From Rhizophlyctis rosea (lineage: Eukaryota; Chytridiomycota; Chytridiomycetes; Rhizophlyctidales; Rhizophlyctidaceae): a stretch of 64,000 nucleotides of DNA. Every line of letters starts with the position of its first letter. Position 1 is the stretch's first letter. The notes under the pieces are model-generated. The model saw nothing but the letters and a program-made list of their open reading frames with translations. It was not told the DNA's origin and ran no database searches. Made by a program: the position numbers and the translations under genes. The stretch is from contig JADGJC010000177.1 in the NCBI GenBank assembly GCA_027596075.1, positions 20,933 to 84,932 on the forward strand. The letters run 5' to 3'. Positions 61,101 to 64,000 of the stretch are shown here, one piece after another.

Positions 61101-63257
61101 GTGCTTTCCCCTGTTGCTGATTTTGCCGTCAATGCCGCAGAAGCATGCTGGGAAGGTAGTTTTGCAAGAATCGACGTAATGATCTATGGAGAAATATCGG
61201 GGTTGTCAATTCTGAATCCGGCAAATGCGCATCTCGTTCAGATGATCCTTACCTCATGATGGCTTCTTAACAATGCAACCTGCATAACCGTCATGCCATA
61301 GTACTCATTGTTACCTCCAGAGGCTTCACTCCTGGCGGCGACCCAATCCCCCACTGTCTCGTCATCAATCTCTATCAGTTCTAATATCACATCGCAGATT
61401 CTCGCCGCCTCTGCACTTTTGGGGTCGCAGTTCGTCACAAGGATATGAAGAATCCTTCCCAGGGCGGGTGCGTTCGCTTGGAGCTCCGTTTGTCGTTCGG
61501 CAATTATTCTCAAAGCCATCGGCGCATCGCTGGCGGATAAAGCATCCTGAATGGCTTGCGACACATTCAGGCGTGGGTGCTTAGCGATCCGTTCAATTAC
61601 TGGATTTAGGGCACCCCGTGAAAGGAGCGCATGGCGTAAAAGGCTGTGGGTGACCGTCGGCATGCCAGAAGTTGATACAGATGTATTGATATCAGCGTCA
61701 AGGTCGAGCAAATGGTGGGCGGCAACGACGTTCTTCATCATAATCGCCGTCGCAAGGGGAGTGTTTCCAATGGCGGTCTTGGCCGATATATCACCAGGAC
61801 TATTTATTGAATATCAATTGTCGAATTTCATATCAGAAACTTCGGGACATGAACACTCACCATTGTATGAGGAGTTCGCGTAATAAGTTGAAATGTGACG
61901 GGTGAGCGCTTGCCAAGTGTACCAGCATTTGACCGTCGTTGTCTGCTACCCTGAAATTCATATCTGGGCGCAAGATCTCCACATTTTCTGCAACAGCTAG
62001 AAATCCTTGCGGTCTCTCCCTCTTGAAAGTAAGATGCAAGAAAGTCTCGCCATTCGCATTCGTCGCTGTAAAAGGTATTTTTCAATCACTAAATCTATCC
62101 CACTGCTACCTTGCACACGTACCGTTCACGTCCACATCCTTCCGCTGAATCAAAGGCAGAAGATGCTGCCACATGCTTTCCCCTCCACCATCCCCCGCCG
62201 CAACCAAGTGCAACGCCGTTCCTCTATCCCATTCCAATTCCTTCACATTCAAATCCAGGCCACTGCCAATCCATGTCGCCATGATCTTCTCCACAACGCT
62301 CAACGCCACTCGCCCTGCAAAAGCTGAATGCAAAAGAGTTCTACCACCTCTTCCATCGTTAATCAACTCCGTCTTTCCTTCTGCGGTAAGACTTGTTTTG
62401 AAGGGAAAGGGAGTACTGAAGTCAATTGATGGGATGGCGAGAAGGCGCTCGACGTAGGACCACCGATTTCGAGCAGCTGCCACTTGAATCGCGGTATAAC
62501 CTTAAAAGATTTGTCAACCTGTAGTCGCTCTTCATACTGACGGCTACCGAATAAGCATACCTTTGGTATCTTTCTGATTGATGCTGTTGGGGTCAGCTTT
62601 CATCATGGCCTCGACCAATACATCCAAAACCGGCAAACCCTCTTTTGCTGCAATTGACGCTGAGTTCTTCCCCGAAAACCACTGTACTTCTCCATTTGTG
62701 CGCTTACCTTGTTTATGATAAATCAAAATGTGGAGAGGAGTTCGATCATCTTCGTCCAATGCGGTCGTGTCCGCTCCAGCATCAATTAGATATTTCAATG
62801 TGGCCAGCCCATCGCCTTGGAAATTCATGTGGTGCATCATGTCATGAAGGACCGTGCCGACCACTTCCAAGTCCAATTGTTCTTGTAGTGTGAGCTTCTT
62901 GGGTTTCTGTAATAAACGCTGATAAGTCTACTCAGATCTACAATAAAGAACATCGCACTTCACCATGCTTACCTTCGCCAATGCCTCATCAATAAAACCC
63001 TCATTCACAAATGGGATCTTGTTCTTCTTACACTCCTTATACTTCGCACTGCCTACTCCCGTTTTCTGACCCCACTCTGTCTTCCCGTCCTTTCCGCAAA
63101 GGCAGTGTGTCACAGCCCCAGAAAAAGCAGCAACGTAGCGCCCGCCGAGGGATTCAATGATGTGACGGATATTGGAAGCAGTCCACTTCAGGATGCCCGT
63201 GGAGACAAACACGTGATCCTTGAGAGGGGCATATTCTTCAGAGTCGCCCGTATCCAT
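58163..63257 (-). CDS. Poly(ADP-ribose) polymerase with BRCT, ankyrin, WGR, regulatory and catalytic domains
   Basis: Order from the N-terminus: BRCT ([35 protein letters not shown]); eight or more ankyrin-type repeats from about 62880 to 60760 ([59 protein letters not shown]); WGR with an intact [11 protein letters not shown]; the helical regulatory domain ([20 protein letters not shown]); and the ART domain. The catalytic triad is present: His in [12 protein letters not shown], Tyr in the [15 protein letters not shown] region, and Glu in [10 protein letters not shown] near 58210. It should therefore make polymer. A Lys/Arg/Ala-rich helix is inserted in the WGR domain. About 1,350 aa over about 15 exons. 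No PARP1-type zinc fingers. The Met at 63257 follows an acceptor-like gcgtttag, so a further 5' exon is possible. Role inferred as DNA-break response. Confidence 0.92.
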
Positions 63258-63501
63258 GTCGTCCTAAACGCAAAGCAGATTAGTGTGTGTAATGAACATA
63301 TCGAAGTGGGGTTGGACATTGAGGGCTTTTGCGTCCAATGATGTTGGCGGGCATGGTGAAATAGTGTTGGCTGTTCGGAATTTGGAGGGGCTTGCGAACG
63401 TGGTTGTGAGGGTGGTGCTTAGCAAAGGGATTCGCCATTGATGTTTGGCACCATAGGAAGCGTGTGAATGACTGATGCTTTGATTTTCTTCCGTTTGCAC
63501 A
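63258..63501. other. Divergent start region of PARP and the right-edge gene
   Basis: Frames on both strands have ATGs here (plus 63292; minus around 63355 and 63437). Either could be a first exon of its gene. I could not decide between them. Confidence 0.35.
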
Positions 63502-64000
63502 GGTCCTGAGAGACCCAAGATTCTTCCCAGGCGTTGGCAACTATCTCTGCAACGAAGTACTGGATCGGCTCAAAGAAATGTGCGCACTATTAGGTGTCAC
63601 AACGGGGCCGGATAAGCGACCTATCGATCACTACACTAACGCTCTCGAGTATATGGATGATCCGAATCGACTATACATCCTTACCTACGTTGTCTACACA
63701 ATTTTGAAAGTGGCCGTAGACTTCCACGACCCCACCGAGTATGGTCATGACTATTACGACTCTGAGTTGAATGACGAATACAAGTCGACGGTTGTGGTGG
63801 CCCACGGGAAAGGGCATCGTATCCCGGTGGTGACAAGTGCGAGCGACAAGAAGGCTGCCTCGCAATGGCACGCAGCACGCTTCTCCCAGCGCTTCCGCCT
63901 TTATAATTCCAGAACTCGCACTTTTTTCGCCGCCAGCCAATTGACAGAGCAAAGTAAAGAATTTGTTTCGACGCTGAATGATAATCTGAAGAAAGTGAAG
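63502..64000 (+). CDS. Unrecognised gene, partial, runs off the window end
   Basis: From an acceptor (tttgcacag, ending 63499-63501) the frame reads without stop to 64000: RDPRFFPGVGNYLCNEVLDR, then PIDHYTNALEYMDDPNRLYI, STVVVAHGKGHRIPVV and ASQLTEQSKEFVS. The composition is clearly protein-like. The first stretch resembles the H2TH entry helix of Fpg/Nei (NEIL1-type) DNA glycosylases (RFFxGxGNYLxxEIL), but the catalytic N-terminal domain of those enzymes, about 150 residues, has no room upstream. A possible short first exon starts at ATG 63292 and could end at a gtgctt donor. Family unknown; the DNA-glycosylase idea is weak. Confidence 0.5.

Overview
This window looks like nuclear DNA of a zoosporic (flagellated) fungus, most likely a chytrid. 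The genes are fungal in type (Ski complex, Elongator, a fungal-only DNA ligase family, LysM/CBM18 chitin-binding proteins and a LysM-GH18 chitinase). They are broken by many short GT-AG introns, mostly about 50-130 bp. One gene encodes an orthologue of CCDC77, a centriole/cilium protein that non-flagellated fungi are expected to lack. I see no rRNA, tRNA, transposon or CRISPR array. Exon joins were worked out by eye from reading frame, splice consensus and family similarity, so exon edges are approximate unless stated.

Left third (1-24.5 kb): a mucin-like single-pass membrane protein (-); CCDC77 (+) converging on the WD40 protein SKI8 (-); a Yap/AP-1-like bZIP regulator (-) divergent from PRPP synthetase (+); a large glycogen debranching enzyme (+); a seven-helix membrane protein (+); a small single-pass membrane protein (-); and the intronless TRAPP subunit TRAPPC13 (+).

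Middle (24.5-45.2 kb): an ATP-dependent DNA ligase of the fungal LIG4-like side family (+); a small putatively N-myristoylated protein (+); a conserved fungal membrane protein (-); a doubtful small gene (-); an enoyl-CoA isomerase (+); ELP4 (-) head-to-head with BUD32 (+), both acting on tRNA anticodon-loop modification; AMP deaminase (-); and two F-box genes in tandem (+). The first F-box gene carries an in-frame TAG inside its F-box.

Right third (45.2-64 kb): a divergent pair of secreted chitin-directed proteins. One is a very long LysM-CBM18-GH18 chitinase whose C-terminal half, after dibasic sites, resembles the precursor layout of killer-type chitinases (-). The other is a CBM18/Sushi-like/ricin-B/LysM protein (+). 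Next comes a PARP with BRCT, ankyrin, WGR, regulatory and catalytic regions (-), then the start of an unrecognised gene (+) that runs off the end.

The most promising candidate for an under-described system is the chitinase/LysM pair with its processed-looking C-terminal module. The BRCT-ankyrin-WGR-PARP protein and the ELP4-BUD32 bidirectional promoter follow.
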